The notes under the pieces are model-generated. The model had not been told where the DNA came from and did not search any database. It saw only the letters and a program-made list of their open reading frames with translations. A stretch of 64,000 nucleotides of DNA from contig NZ_BAGN01000050.1 in the NCBI RefSeq assembly GCF_000308835.1, forward strand, positions 1 through 64,000, read 5' to 3'. Below are positions 16,507 to 24,830 of the stretch, piece after piece (within the stretch, counting starts at the first letter, position 1; each line of letters opens with the position of its first letter). This DNA is from Nocardia vinacea NBRC 16497. Lineage in GTDB: Bacteria; Actinomycetota; Actinomycetes; Mycobacteriales; Mycobacteriaceae. Both the position numbers and the translations under genes were made by a program.

Positions 16507-16836
16507 GTGACCGACGTTGACTCGTCTGCCGCCGAACGGCAGTCCGACCGGACCAGCCTGGGCGCGCAGTTCCTGCGTTGCCACCTGCCCATGCTGGTCG
16601 TGACTGCGGTCATTCTGCTCGCGGTCGTCTTCGTGGCCTGGGATCGCTGGCGCCGCGGCGCGCTGTTCTTCGGCGGTGCGGCCCTGCTCGCGGCCACCTT
16701 CCGGCTCTGCCTGCCGACGGCCCGGGTCGGATTGCTCGCCGTGCGCAGCAAGCCGTTCGATGTCGCCGCACTGAGCCTGCTCGGCAGCGCCATCGTCTTC
16801 ATCGCCGCCACGATCAATACACTCGGCGTCGGCTGA
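16507..16836 (+). CDS. DUF3017 membrane protein
   Basis: A 109-residue membrane protein with three predicted helices: LPMLVVTAVILLAVVFVAW, the ALFFGGAALLAATFRLCLP segment and a final SLLGSAIVFIAATINTL. The RRGALFFGG and RVGLLAVRSKPFDV segments are the DUF3017 signature. In mycobacteria the gene lies near folD and metX, and here metX is 4 kb away. Function unknown. The GTG at 16507 is preferred over the open upstream extension, which contains no domain. Confidence 0.8.
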   Translation: MTDVDSSAAERQSDRTSLGAQFLRCHLPMLVVTAVILLAVVFVAWDRWRRGALFFGGAALLAATFRLCLPTARVGLLAVRSKPFDVAALSLLGSAIVFIAATINTLGVG

Positions 16837-16868
16837 GGCCGCGGCCGTTTCCCGCGACATCGACGCTG

Positions 16869-17408
16869 CTAGTTGTGGCAGGTGTCCCGGTCGTTGTAGA
16901 GCATGATCTGGGTGACCTTGGCATCGGCGGGCATATTCCGGTAGATACCGAGGAAGCCGTAGCGCGCGGGTTGGTCGGGGACCGTGGCGGAGCTCCAGTT
17001 GTAGCCGATCTCGAGTGTGGGATAAGCAGTGCGCACTTCGTCGACGGTGGAGCCGACGGCGATGCCTTCGGGTGTGCGGACCGGAAGTTTGCCGGGCATG
17101 ATCGCGACTATTTCGCCCTTGTTGGTGAAACCCTGCCAACCCGCTCGTGCGGTATAGCGGCCGCAGCCGGGCGGGTCGTCGGTGTCGTCGAAGGCCGCGA
17201 TTTCACCGGTGGCCTCGGCCTCGCTCCGGCTCATCCCGAGCCGCAGTTTGCCGAAGCCGAGCGGGCCGAGGACGGTCGGCGCCGGTGGCACCGTGGTCGT
17301 CGACGCCGCTGCCCGGGTGGTCTCGGTCGGCTCGTCCGAGCACCCCGTGACACCGGTGAACACCGCGGCGAGCAGTGCGAATGTCAGTACGGCACGATGA
17401 ATACGCAT
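16869..17408 (-). CDS. putative secreted lipoprotein
   Basis: A 179-residue protein with a lipoprotein signal peptide (MRIHRAVLTFALLAAVFTGV, lipobox VTGC), a Thr/Ala/Pro linker and a globular domain. LGFGKLRLGMSRSEAEATGE resembles the helix of small repeated actinobacterial secreted domains, and two Cys (PPGCGRY and the C-terminal DTCHN) may form a disulfide. Function not recognised. The ATG is supported by a GGGGGTAAG site just upstream. It converges with the DUF3017 gene. Confidence 0.7.
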   Translation of the reverse strand: MRIHRAVLTFALLAAVFTGVTGCSDEPTETTRAAASTTTVPPAPTVLGPLGFGKLRLGMSRSEAEATGEIAAFDDTDDPPGCGRYTARAGWQGFTNKGEIVAIMPGKLPVRTPEGIAVGSTVDEVRTAYPTLEIGYNWSSATVPDQPARYGFLGIYRNMPADAKVTQIMLYNDRDTCHN

Positions 17409-17682
17409 GGTCTTACCCCCGATGTCGTCCATGAACCGGAATGCCCGCCGAGCTGAGACGGTGCGATATCGGCCCAGTCTGCACATCGGCGACTCCCCGA
17501 GTCAAGGCGACATCCATCGGCCCACGTACACCTTATGCGTCACCGCTTCGGCCTCGGTGTCGGCTGAGGCACAACAACTTTCGTCGGCGGCTACCGGTCG
17601 CGGCGGCTTCCGTCGAGCGCGGTGGAACAGCGGCTTCCGTGAGCTTGCGGAGCCGCCATTTCACCAGCGCCGAAGTGCGATG

Positions 17683-18333
17683 TCAGCTCCGGCCCGACGG
17701 GTATCGCTCGGTGAATACAGTGTGTTCGCGTGGGCGGCGACCCGGATGCGGCGCGGTGGTGTCGCTGTAGCCGATCGCGACCATGACCGCGATGGCAAGG
17801 TCGGGGCGGTCCTCGATGCCGATGGCCTTCTTGACCAGGTCCGGATCCCAGCCGTTCATCGGGGCCGACGACAGGCCGAGGCTGGTGGCGGCGAGCATGA
17901 CATAGGTCGCGGCGATCATCGCATTCTTCACGGCGTTCTCGCGGGTGAGTCCGCGCTGTCGCAGCGAGTGGAATTCGCCGCGCGAGTGGAACATTGCGGT
18001 GAACTCCGCATTCCACGCGCCGTTGCGTACGGCCAGTTCGGCGATATCGGCATTCTCGGCCTGCCATGCCGCCGTTTCGGCGATGAAGACCAGCACTACC
18101 GGTGCTTCCAGCGGCTGCGGCTGGCCGAAGGCGGCGTTCGACAGGTCGCGGCGGCCGGACGCGCTGGTCACCATCACGATCGACCGATCCTGCATATTCC
18201 ACGCGGTAGGTGCCTCGACGGCCAGATCCAGCAGTTCGTCGAGCAGTTCGCGGGGTACCGGATCCGGACGGTAGTGGCGGGTGGTGCGACGGGCGCGGAT
18301 CGCGGCGGGAACCGAAAGTGTCTGTGCGTTCAT
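17683..18333 (-). CDS. nitroreductase family protein
   Basis: A 216-residue FMN-dependent nitroreductase-fold protein. Recognisable parts are the N-terminal RARRTTRHYRPDPVPRELL (FMN phosphate binding), EAPTAWNMQDRSIVMV, and the C-terminal VAIGYSDTTAPHPGRRPREHTVF. Such enzymes reduce quinones or nitro compounds using NAD(P)H. It is divergent from the HxlR regulator at 18403 with an ACTATTA/TAATAGT inverted repeat between them, a common layout for redox-sensing HxlR control. The open extension upstream of 18333 runs through the operator and is not used. The 274 bp on its other side hold nothing recognisable. Confidence 0.85.
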   Translation of the reverse strand: MNAQTLSVPAAIRARRTTRHYRPDPVPRELLDELLDLAVEAPTAWNMQDRSIVMVTSASGRRDLSNAAFGQPQPLEAPVVLVFIAETAAWQAENADIAELAVRNGAWNAEFTAMFHSRGEFHSLRQRGLTRENAVKNAMIAATYVMLAATSLGLSSAPMNGWDPDLVKKAIGIEDRPDLAIAVMVAIGYSDTTAPHPGRRPREHTVFTERYPSGRS

Positions 18334-18358
18334 GATTCTTACTATCGGAGAGTGACAA

Positions 18359-18385
18359 ACTATTAGGAAGACAGCACTTAATAGT
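18359..18385. promoter_or_regulatory. HxlR operator candidate
   Basis: ACTATTA (18359-18365) and TAATAGT (18379-18385) are perfect inverted arms 13 bp apart, between the divergent nitroreductase and HxlR genes. Confidence 0.65.
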
Positions 18386-18402
18386 GCGCTACACTCCGAA
18401 AG

Positions 18403-18777
18403 GTGCGTACGGTGATCGAGGCCAGCGGGCTGCCTGCAGATGTCTACTCGGCGAAGTGCCCCACCCGGCAGGTGCTCGACCACGTCGCTGGTAAATGGAC
18501 CGTGCTCATCGTGGACGCGCTCGCCGAGGGCACCATGCGCTACACCGATCTGCACCGACGTATCGAGGGCATCTCACAGAAAATGCTCACGCAAACCCTG
18601 CGTCAGCTGGAAACCGACGGATTCGTCACGCGCACAGTGCATCCCACCGTGCCGCCGCGCGTCGACTACGACCTCACCGACCTCGGCCACAGCCTGCGCA
18701 CCCCGATCGCGGCGCTGCGCGACTGGATCGAGGTCAATATCAACCGCATCGAAGCCGCACGTCGCGCCGCCCGCTAG
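18403..18777 (+). CDS. HxlR family winged-helix regulator
   Basis: A 124-residue winged-helix protein with the HxlR signature: CPTRQVLDHVAGKWTVLIV at the start with a conserved N-terminal Cys, then RYTDLHRRIEGISQKMLTQTLRQLE and a wing DGFVTRTVHPTVPPRVDY. The single Cys could sense quinones or aldehydes as in other HxlR/QorR proteins. Starts with GTG at 18403. Its stop overlaps the stop of the converging DUF2236 gene by 4 bp. Confidence 0.9.
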   Translation: MRTVIEASGLPADVYSAKCPTRQVLDHVAGKWTVLIVDALAEGTMRYTDLHRRIEGISQKMLTQTLRQLETDGFVTRTVHPTVPPRVDYDLTDLGHSLRTPIAALRDWIEVNINRIEAARRAAR

Positions 18778-19721
18778 CCGACCTCGGCTATCGCGCGCCG
18801 CCCGCGCCCGCCGTACAACCGTCGCGCCTCGCTCGGCGTAATCGTCTCCAGTCGCGCAGGCGGCTCGCCCTTCAGGTGCTGCTCCAGGATCTGGCCCGCC
18901 ATCGGTGCGATGAACGGCGCGGCGGCGATCAGACCGAACGAGTTGAATGCGGCGCTGCCCCACACAATGGTCTTGGCGGCCGGTCGGACCAGCAGATCGA
19001 CGATCCCCCAGCGATCGAAGCGGCCGAGCTCGCGCATCCATTTCGGCAGTGTGGCAACCGAAGCCAGGGACAGTAGCCGACTGCCGAGGGCATAGCTGAT
19101 GCCCGCGCCGTTGCGCGGCGAGGTCCACAGCAGGTGGTGCATGCCCGCCTCGGCACGCTCGGAGGTACACAGGCTCGGGCGGACCTTCGCGAAGTACGCG
19201 CGCACCTCCTCGCGGGAGCGTGGCACATCCTCCGGCTTGCAGGTCTGCAGTTCGGCGGCGATCGCGCACTCGCGCCAGTAGCGCGCCTCTTCCTCCGGGC
19301 TGAGCGGGCCGGGACCGAAGACCTCGTACGCCTTGAGCACCGAATGCCAGCCGGTGATGTGGATCCACAGCTGGGTTTCCGGACTGTTCGCGCCGTAGCG
19401 CCGGCCGCTGATCGGTTCGATGCCGGTCATCGGCGCATGCACCTGCATCAGATGTTCCGAGGCCTGGATGGCCGTGCGGCCGTCGGCGATCGCGACGAGC
19501 AGGAAATAGGCGAAGGTGTGGTCCAGCCGGCTGCGCGGGTCGGTGTAGATGCCATGCGAATCGGCGACGGCCGCGGTCAGGAACGGATCGAAGTGCTCGA
19601 GGACCACCGCGCGCTGGAAGCCGATCACGGCGGTCGGCGCGGTCCAGATCTTCCAGCTGGGCGAATCCGGGCCGAAGAACCCGTAGTCGTCCCGGCGAAG
19701 AGTGGTCGGATCGAAGGACAT
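18774..19721 (-). CDS. DUF2236 / MpaB-type oxygenase family protein
   Basis: A 315-residue DUF2236 protein, a family related to latex-clearing protein and fungal MpaB, in which conserved His residues bind heme. Visible here are DSHGIYTDPRSRLDHTFAYF, the VHAPMTGIEPISGRRYGANS block and LWIHITGWHSVLKAYEVFG. A substrate is not indicated. The ATG at 19721 (MSFDPTTLRR) is preceded by an AAAGGAGCAAC site. It is divergent from the TetR gene at 19858, and the gap contains two CGTAGCA.TTG direct repeats. A second DUF2236/TetR pair is at 39.5-41.6 kb. Confidence 0.8.
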   Translation of the reverse strand: MSFDPTTLRRDDYGFFGPDSPSWKIWTAPTAVIGFQRAVVLEHFDPFLTAAVADSHGIYTDPRSRLDHTFAYFLLVAIADGRTAIQASEHLMQVHAPMTGIEPISGRRYGANSPETQLWIHITGWHSVLKAYEVFGPGPLSPEEEARYWRECAIAAELQTCKPEDVPRSREEVRAYFAKVRPSLCTSERAEAGMHHLLWTSPRNGAGISYALGSRLLSLASVATLPKWMRELGRFDRWGIVDLLVRPAAKTIVWGSAAFNSFGLIAAAPFIAPMAGQILEQHLKGEPPARLETITPSEARRLYGGRGRRAIAEVG

Positions 19722-19857
19722 CTGTTGCTCCTTTGCCTGCTCGCCCTCCTGGATCGGCGAATGCAACGCAACCGTAGCAATTGCCGCCAAGTAATACAAC
19801 GGTCCCGTAGCATTTGTTCTCGGATGGATTCCATAACCGGAGGCCGATGCTGACAGG

Positions 19858-20547
19858 ATGGACGCGAATGGAGGTGAATCGACAGTGACGGAATCGCGCA
19901 CCGCACCGGACCGGCCGCGACGGCGATACGCGCCACGCCTACCTCCCGAGGAACGCCGCGCCCAACTGCTCGACGCCGCCTACGCGGTGCTGAGCCGGGT
20001 GGAGTTGCACCAGCTGAGCATGGAGGCGGTCGCACAGGAGGCGGGCGTCGGGAAACCGGTGCTGTACACCGTGTTCAAGACTCGCGCGGAACTCGTTGCG
20101 GCACTGCTGGAACGCGAACGCGAACGCGGTCTCGAGCAGGTCGCTGCGACCCTGCCCACCGATTTGCTCGATGCCGATCCGGTGACTGCGGCCTCGGCCA
20201 CGGTCGAAGCGTTCGTCGGTGTCGCACTGGAGAATCCGACGCGCTGGCGCCTGATCCTCGCCACCCCCGGCAGCGCTCCCGACGAATACCGTGCGGCACT
20301 CGCCGATTCCCGCACCGGGGTCTTCGCCCAAGCCGAATCCCTGGTCAGTATGGGCATCGCACTCGATCCGCGTTGGGCGGGAATGGATTCCGCACTGCTC
20401 ACCAACGCACTGCTGAGCGTCGCCGAAATGCTCGGCAGGCTCGCGGTCAGCGCGCCGGACGAGTATCCGCGCGAGCGATTGGAAGGCTTCGTCCACTCCG
20501 TCGTCCAACTGCTCGTCGGTGCGCCCGCCGCACGGTCAACGGAATGA
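19858..20547 (+). CDS. TetR family regulator
   Basis: A 229-residue TetR protein. After a basic N-terminal arm (RPRRRYAPRLPPEERR) the helix-turn-helix spans about residues 35-85 (LLDAAYAVLSRVELHQLSM, then VAQEAGVGKPVLYTVFKTRAEL). It is divergent from the DUF2236 gene and likely its repressor. A GTG at 19885 is an alternative start. Downstream lies a diverged copy of the short palindromic repeat. Confidence 0.85.
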   Translation: MDANGGESTVTESRTAPDRPRRRYAPRLPPEERRAQLLDAAYAVLSRVELHQLSMEAVAQEAGVGKPVLYTVFKTRAELVAALLERERERGLEQVAATLPTDLLDADPVTAASATVEAFVGVALENPTRWRLILATPGSAPDEYRAALADSRTGVFAQAESLVSMGIALDPRWAGMDSALLTNALLSVAEMLGRLAVSAPDEYPRERLEGFVHSVVQLLVGAPAARSTE

Positions 20548-20574
20548 TGGTCCGCTCAGGAATCATGACCGGCC

Positions 20575-20597
20575 GTGACTGCTTGCAGGCAGCGAAC
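20575..20597 (-). repeat. short palindromic repeat element, copy 4 (diverged)
   Basis: On the minus strand this reads GTTCG-CTG-CCTGCAAGCAGTC, sharing the CCTGCAAGCAGTC core with the copies at 5238, 7916 and 11561. It lies in the short gap between converging genes. Confidence 0.45.
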
Positions 20598-20599
20598 TT

Positions 20600-21751
20600 T
20601 CAGCCGTTGCGACCGACTCGTGCCAATCGCATTGTTTCGGTGAGCAATTTGGATACGGCGGCGGCTTCGGTGAGGAAGCCGTCGTGGCCGTCGCGGGAGT
20701 GCACGATCTCCAGGCCCTCGCAGCCCGGCAGTCCGTCGGCCAGTTCCTGTTGAGTTCGCAACGGGTACAAGCGATCCGAGTCGACGCCGCCGACCACACA
20801 CGGTACCGGGGTGGTGGCGAGGGCGGCCGCGATACCGCCCCGCCCGCGGCCGATATCGTGTCGGTTCATCGCCTCGGTCAGCAGGACGTAGGTGGCGGGA
20901 TCGAAACGGCTGCAAAGCTTTTCGGCCTGGTGGTCCAGATAGCTCTGTACCGCATAGCGGCCGCCGTTGCGCGGATCCTCGTCGCCCTGCGCACTGTTCT
21001 CGAAGCGGTGATCGAGTTCGCCCTCGGTGCGGTAGGTCAGGTGCGCGATGCGGCGGGCGATGCCCATGCCGGTCAGCGGGGCGCGATCGGTGTCGTGGTA
21101 GTCGCCGCCCTGCCAGTCCGGATCGGCCTTGATGGCGGCGATTTGCGTTGTCTGCGTGCCGATCTGGTCGGCGGTGGCGCGTGCGCCGACGGCAAGTACC
21201 AGTGCGGATGCGATCCGCTCCGGTGTGCCGACCATCCACTCCAGCACCCGCATACCACCCATCGAACCGCCGACGACGGCGGCCAACCGCTCGATGCCGA
21301 GCAGATCGAGCAGCGCCGCTTCCGCAGTCACCTGATCCCGAATCGAGATCTCCGGAAACCTTGCGCCCCAAGGCTTTCCGTCCGGTGCCAGCGTCGAGGG
21401 GCCGGTGCTGCCCTTGCAGCCGCCGAGCACATTCGTCGCGATGACGCACCATTCGTCGGTATCCACCGGTGCGCCCGGCCCGACCATGCCGTCCCACCAG
21501 CCGGGCAGCGGATGGATATCGTCGGGCACCCCGACGACGTGCGAATCGCCGGTCAGCGCGTGCTCGACGAGCACCACATTGTCCAATGCGGGGGAGAGCT
21601 CACCCCAGCGCTGCACGGCCAGATGAACGTCCGGGATGATCGTGCCGCTCTCCAGCCGCACATCCCCGATGGCGATGATGCCGAGCCTCCCGTCCGGCGG
21701 TGGCAGGGCCACCGCGGACGAACGCGCGGTACTGGGGTCGGTCACGGTCAC
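20600..21751 (-). CDS. metX: homoserine O-acetyltransferase
   Basis: A 383-residue alpha/beta hydrolase-fold acyltransferase that acetylates homoserine in methionine synthesis. It has [22 protein letters not shown] (both highly conserved in MetX), the nucleophile elbow GGSMGGMR with Ser163, an acid near [11 protein letters not shown] and the C-terminal SRDGHDGFL holding the catalytic His. The GTG start overlaps a TGA (GTGA) of the decayed gene before it, so it was once translationally coupled. A SAM-IV riboswitch lies 270 bp upstream on the same strand. Confidence 0.95.
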   Translation of the reverse strand: MTVTDPSTARSSAVALPPPDGRLGIIAIGDVRLESGTIIPDVHLAVQRWGELSPALDNVVLVEHALTGDSHVVGVPDDIHPLPGWWDGMVGPGAPVDTDEWCVIATNVLGGCKGSTGPSTLAPDGKPWGARFPEISIRDQVTAEAALLDLLGIERLAAVVGGSMGGMRVLEWMVGTPERIASALVLAVGARATADQIGTQTTQIAAIKADPDWQGGDYHDTDRAPLTGMGIARRIAHLTYRTEGELDHRFENSAQGDEDPRNGGRYAVQSYLDHQAEKLCSRFDPATYVLLTEAMNRHDIGRGRGGIAAALATTPVPCVVGGVDSDRLYPLRTQQELADGLPGCEGLEIVHSRDGHDGFLTEAAAVSKLLTETMRLARVGRNG

Positions 21752-21773
21752 GACTCCGCCTCGCTAGCGCCGC

Positions 21774-21935
21774 TCACGTCGTCGCCGCCGTGAAACCAGC
21801 CCGCCGCGCGCAGTGCGTCGCCGACGCCGGGGGAATCACGAGGGAACGCACATCCCCGATGTTAGCTACCCGGCTGAACCGGGCCGCGGTCCGGTAGACC
21901 GGGAGTCCGGCCGCGGACGCGATGGGGTCACTCAT
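21774..21935 (-). pseudogene. remnant of metY (O-acetylhomoserine sulfhydrylase)
   Basis: A 53-codon ORF with a good GGAGC ribosome site. Its middle, FSRVANIGDVRSLVIPPASAT, closely matches the near-invariant C-terminal motif of MetY/MetC-type PLP enzymes (SHVANIGDVRSLVIHPASTTH as I recall it). All PLP-binding and catalytic parts are missing. The frame then runs out, while another frame continues to a TGA that overlaps the metX start. The simplest reading is a metY gene that suffered large deletions, leaving an N-terminus joined to a C-terminal scrap. Whether an intact metY exists elsewhere is unknown. Confidence 0.65.
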
Positions 21936-21968
21936 GTCGTGCTCCAAAGGGTTGTTCGCCGGCAGGTC

Positions 21969-22001
21969 TTATCGAGGTGCGGGTAACGGACAACAACTCA
22001 T
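21969..22001 (-). CDS. 10-residue Cys-Cys mini-ORF (candidate leader peptide)
   Basis: ATG AGT TGT TGT ... TAA encodes MSCCPLPAPR. It has a perfect AGGAGGT ribosome site 7 nt upstream. It lies just 3' of the SAM-IV aptamer and before the metY remnant. Short Cys-rich leader ORFs control sulfur genes in mycobacteria by cysteine-dependent attenuation; this one may act alike. Function is inferred, not shown. Confidence 0.55.
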   Translation of the reverse strand: MSCCPLPAPR

Positions 22002-22020
22002 CGGAAATACCTCCTGAAGT

Positions 22021-22130
22021 GCGCGCTTGCTCTCGACCATCGAGAGCCCGGTCATCACCCGGAGCACCCCACCGCTGCTGGAGGGTTGCCGTCCAGCAAG
22101 CCGGGGCTTCGCGCTGGCACTCATGACCTG
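22021..22130 (-). ncRNA. SAM-IV riboswitch
   Basis: On the minus strand the aptamer opens with GGTCATGAGTGCCAGCG (22128 downward), continues GCCCCGGCTTGCTGGACGG and CAACCCTCCA..GCGGTGGGGTG, and closes with CCGGGTGATGACC near 22050. The P1 arms GGTCAT and ATGACC pair. A further perfect 8-bp hairpin (22029-22047, GCTCTCGA/TCGAGAGC) follows, then a ribosome site. This order matches the SAM-IV class of Actinomycetales, which senses S-adenosylmethionine ahead of methionine-synthesis genes. Here it leads into the mini-ORF, the metY remnant and metX. Confidence 0.85.
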
Positions 22131-22171
22131 ACGGACATGGTAACCGGCGGGCGGTCGGCGACTGAAATCCG

Positions 22172-22915
22172 TTACCGGGTTTCCGCCGGTTCGGTCGCGG
22201 GCTGCCCGGTGCACACGCGTATGAACTCGTCGAACGACGTGGTGAATCCGGTGCGGGCCTCCGCGGCGGCCGCAGCGGTGTCCTCCTCGTCGAAGATCGA
22301 GTTCTGGCACTCCATGCTGAGGTGGCCGATCAGCTGCCAGGCGCCGACGACCAGCCGCACCGGCAGCGCATCGGGCTGGGTGCCGAGTCGCTCGGCGATC
22401 ACGTCGGCGATCGCGGCGTTCTTATCGTCGGCCAGTTCCATGCTCTGCGCACTGACAGTCGGACTGCTGCGCAGAATCCGCTGCATCTGCTGGAAGCGCC
22501 GGAACGACAGCGGTCCCTCGGTATTCACCGTGGCCTGGTCGACGACCAGGAGGAAGGCCTCACGCAGCGATTGCAGCTCATTGCCGGTGACCGGGAGTCC
22601 ACGCAGGCACTCGGCGATCGCGAGTCCGAAGTCCTTGACCGGCCCGAGGATGATGGCCTCTTTGCTGTCGAAATACCGGTTGATCGTGCGCGGGGACACA
22701 TCCGCGCGGTCCGCGATCTGTTCGACCGTCGTCGCGTCGAATCCCTGTGTGTCGCACAGCTCGAGCGCCACCTCGATGATGCGCAACCGGGTCTGCTGCT
22801 TCTTGCGCTCGCGCAACCCCAGAGCGCCGGGCGCACTGGGCCCTGGGTTCGCTGGGGCGCGCACAGCGTCCTCGGCTGTGGCGCTCGCGCCGATCGGCGT
22901 CGATGACTCGAGCAT
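22172..22915 (-). CDS. TetR family regulator of the DHA2 pump
   Basis: A 247-residue TetR protein with a 35-residue Ala/Pro-rich N-terminal arm, then the helix-turn-helix at about residues 38-85 (QQTRLRIIEVALELCDTQGF, then QIADRADVSPRTINRYFDSKEAI). It is divergent from the MFS efflux gene at 23048 with a clear palindrome between, so it is probably its drug-responsive repressor. Confidence 0.85.
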   Translation of the reverse strand: MLESSTPIGASATAEDAVRAPANPGPSAPGALGLRERKKQQTRLRIIEVALELCDTQGFDATTVEQIADRADVSPRTINRYFDSKEAIILGPVKDFGLAIAECLRGLPVTGNELQSLREAFLLVVDQATVNTEGPLSFRRFQQMQRILRSSPTVSAQSMELADDKNAAIADVIAERLGTQPDALPVRLVVGAWQLIGHLSMECQNSIFDEEDTAAAAAEARTGFTTSFDEFIRVCTGQPATEPAETR

Positions 22916-22960
22916 GGCCTCATGTTAGCGCAATCGGGCCGGTTTGTGTCCTTAACAGTC

Positions 22961-23001
22961 AAATGTCGTAGTGCGACATTTTTCTCTTGACGACAAATGT
23001 C
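22961..23001. promoter_or_regulatory. TetR operators before the DHA2 pump
   Basis: AAATGTCG-TAGTG-CGACATTT (22961-22981) is a perfect 8-bp dyad. A second, weaker GACAAATGTC site lies at 22992-23001. Both are in the divergent promoter region. Confidence 0.65.
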
Positions 23002-23047
23002 TGTCGATGACAGGATGGCTGCACGAACTTCGGACTAGGAGACCAAG

Positions 23048-24541
23048 GTGAGCGAGACTGCGACAGCGGTGGAAGTTCTGGAGAAGCAAACGAGTTCGGC
23101 ACGCTGGTGGGCCCTGGGGGTGATCGCATTGGCCCAGCTCATGGTGGTTCTCGACGCCACCATCGTGACCATCTCACTGCCGTTCGCTCAGCAGGATCTC
23201 GACATCAGCGACGGCAATCGGCAGTGGATGCTGACCGCCTACACGCTGATCTTCGGCGGTCTGCTGCTGCTCGGCGGACGGCTGGCCGACTACCTCGGGC
23301 GGCGTCGGATCTTCATCGTCGGCCTGGTCGGCTTCGCCGGGGCGTCCGCGGTGGCGGGTCTGGCGCAGAACGGCGCGGAGCTGTTCGCTGGACGGGCATT
23401 GCAGGGTGCGTTCGCTGCGCTGCTCGCGCCCGCGGCACTGTCACTGCTCTCGGTGACCTTCACCGAGGCCAAGGAGCGCGCGACCGCATTCGGCGTCTTC
23501 GCCGGTATTTCCGCGGGTGGTGCCGCGCTCGGCCTGATCGCCGGTGGCGCGCTGACCGAATACGCCTCCTGGCGCTGGTGCCTGCTGGTGAACACCCCGA
23601 TCGCACTGCTCGCGCTGCTCGGCGCGCTGGCCTTCGTGGTGAAGGATGTGCCGACACCGCGCACCGGCGGCTATGACGTGCCCGGTGCGGTCACCGTGAC
23701 GCTCGGTCTGATCGCCATCGTGTACGGATTCAGTCGCGCCGCCGAGGACGGCTGGCTGGCCGGCAGCACCCTCGGGCTGCTCGTCATCGGCGTCGCCCTG
23801 CTGATCGCCTTCGTCGCCATCGAGCGTCGCTCGTCGAATCCGCTGCTGCCGCTGCATATTCCGGGTGAGATCAACCGCGGTGGCGCCTTCCTGGCCGCGC
23901 TGCTGATCCCGATCGCGATGTTCGCGATGTTCCTGTTCCTGAGCTACTACTTCCAGATCACCCTCGGCTACTCGTCGCTGAAGGCCGGTTTCGCCTTCCT
24001 GCCGTTCCCGGCGGGCATCGCGATCTCCGCCGGTGTCACCAGCGCGCTGCTGCCGAAGCTCGGCCCGCGGCCGCTGATGGTTGCCGGGGCCGTGCTCGGT
24101 GTGCTCGGTCTGGTGTGGCTGGCGCAGCTGAGCTATGGCGACAGCTACGCGGTCGGCGTGCTGCCCGCGCAGGTGCTGATCGCGCTCGGTATGGGCCCGC
24201 TGTTCGTCGGGATGCAGACCGTCGCGCTGCATCAGGTCGAGGAGGAGGACTCGGGTGTGGCCAGTGCGCTGTTGAATGCGGCACAGCAGGTCGGCGGCGC
24301 GGTGGGCACCGCACTGCTCACCACCATCTCGGTGCAGACGGCCAAGACCTTCGCGCAGAACAATCCGACGGTGGACAACCTGATGGCCCGCGCTTCGATC
24401 CACAGCTACGACGTGGCGTTCTATGTCGGCGCCGGATTCTTCCTCGCGGCAATTCCGGTGATCGCGTTGATGATTCGGGACAAGCCGGAAAATCTGATCG
24501 AGGGATCCGAGCAAGACGCTCGGATTCCGGTCGCGGTCTGA
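23048..24541 (+). CDS. MFS transporter, DHA2 (14-TM) drug efflux family
   Basis: A 497-residue integral membrane protein with about 14 hydrophobic segments. The DHA2 motifs are present: LDATIVTISLPFAQQDL (motif D1), the loop GGRLADYLGRRRIFI (motif A) and GRALQGAFAALLAPAALSLL (motif C region). Such pumps export drugs or cationic compounds using the proton gradient. The gene is paired with a divergent TetR gene and an operator, and ends with a strong hairpin terminator. Confidence 0.9.
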   Translation: MSETATAVEVLEKQTSSARWWALGVIALAQLMVVLDATIVTISLPFAQQDLDISDGNRQWMLTAYTLIFGGLLLLGGRLADYLGRRRIFIVGLVGFAGASAVAGLAQNGAELFAGRALQGAFAALLAPAALSLLSVTFTEAKERATAFGVFAGISAGGAALGLIAGGALTEYASWRWCLLVNTPIALLALLGALAFVVKDVPTPRTGGYDVPGAVTVTLGLIAIVYGFSRAAEDGWLAGSTLGLLVIGVALLIAFVAIERRSSNPLLPLHIPGEINRGGAFLAALLIPIAMFAMFLFLSYYFQITLGYSSLKAGFAFLPFPAGIAISAGVTSALLPKLGPRPLMVAGAVLGVLGLVWLAQLSYGDSYAVGVLPAQVLIALGMGPLFVGMQTVALHQVEEEDSGVASALLNAAQQVGGAVGTALLTTISVQTAKTFAQNNPTVDNLMARASIHSYDVAFYVGAGFFLAAIPVIALMIRDKPENLIEGSEQDARIPVAV

Positions 24542-24545
24542 TCCT

Positions 24546-24595
24546 GAAATAGCGATGTCCGGGTATCCGTGGGGATGCCCGGACATCGCTATTTC
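24546..24595. terminator. strong hairpin terminator
   Basis: Bases 24546-24563 and 24578-24595 form a perfect 18-bp stem (GAAATAGCGATGTCCGGG and its complement). The loop itself contains an ATCC/GGAT pair. It starts 5 bp after the pump stop. Confidence 0.85.
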
Positions 24596-24712
24596 GGCAG
24601 GGTGTCGGCACCGCCGACCTACTTGTCGGTAACAATTTCGGGCGGCTTCACATGGGGGGCTGCCCGCGCGGTGAGAACAATGGCAGCAGTACGCTTGTCT
24701 TGTTTGCACCAC

Positions 24713-24747
24713 ATGTCCCGCCGACAACGCGGGACATATACGTTGTC
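24713..24747 (+). promoter_or_regulatory. overlapping inverted repeats upstream of icd
   Basis: ATGTCCCGC (24713-24721) pairs with GCGGGACAT (24729-24737). Overlapping it, GACAACG (24723-24729) pairs with CGTTGTC (24741-24747). The two cannot form together in RNA, so they are either operators or mutually exclusive hairpins in the icd leader. Confidence 0.45.
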
Positions 24748-24830
24748 TGTTGGAACAGCTGGGGTCCGCTCACAAGCGTGTTCGCCTGGCCGTGCAATAA
24801 GGGCACCATCCTAGGAGGACACGAAGATCC

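Noticed and set aside
23441..24727. 428-codon minus-strand ORF opposite the DHA2 pump
   Set aside because: Gln/Arg/His-rich antisense product of a hydrophobic gene; it also spans the pump terminator.
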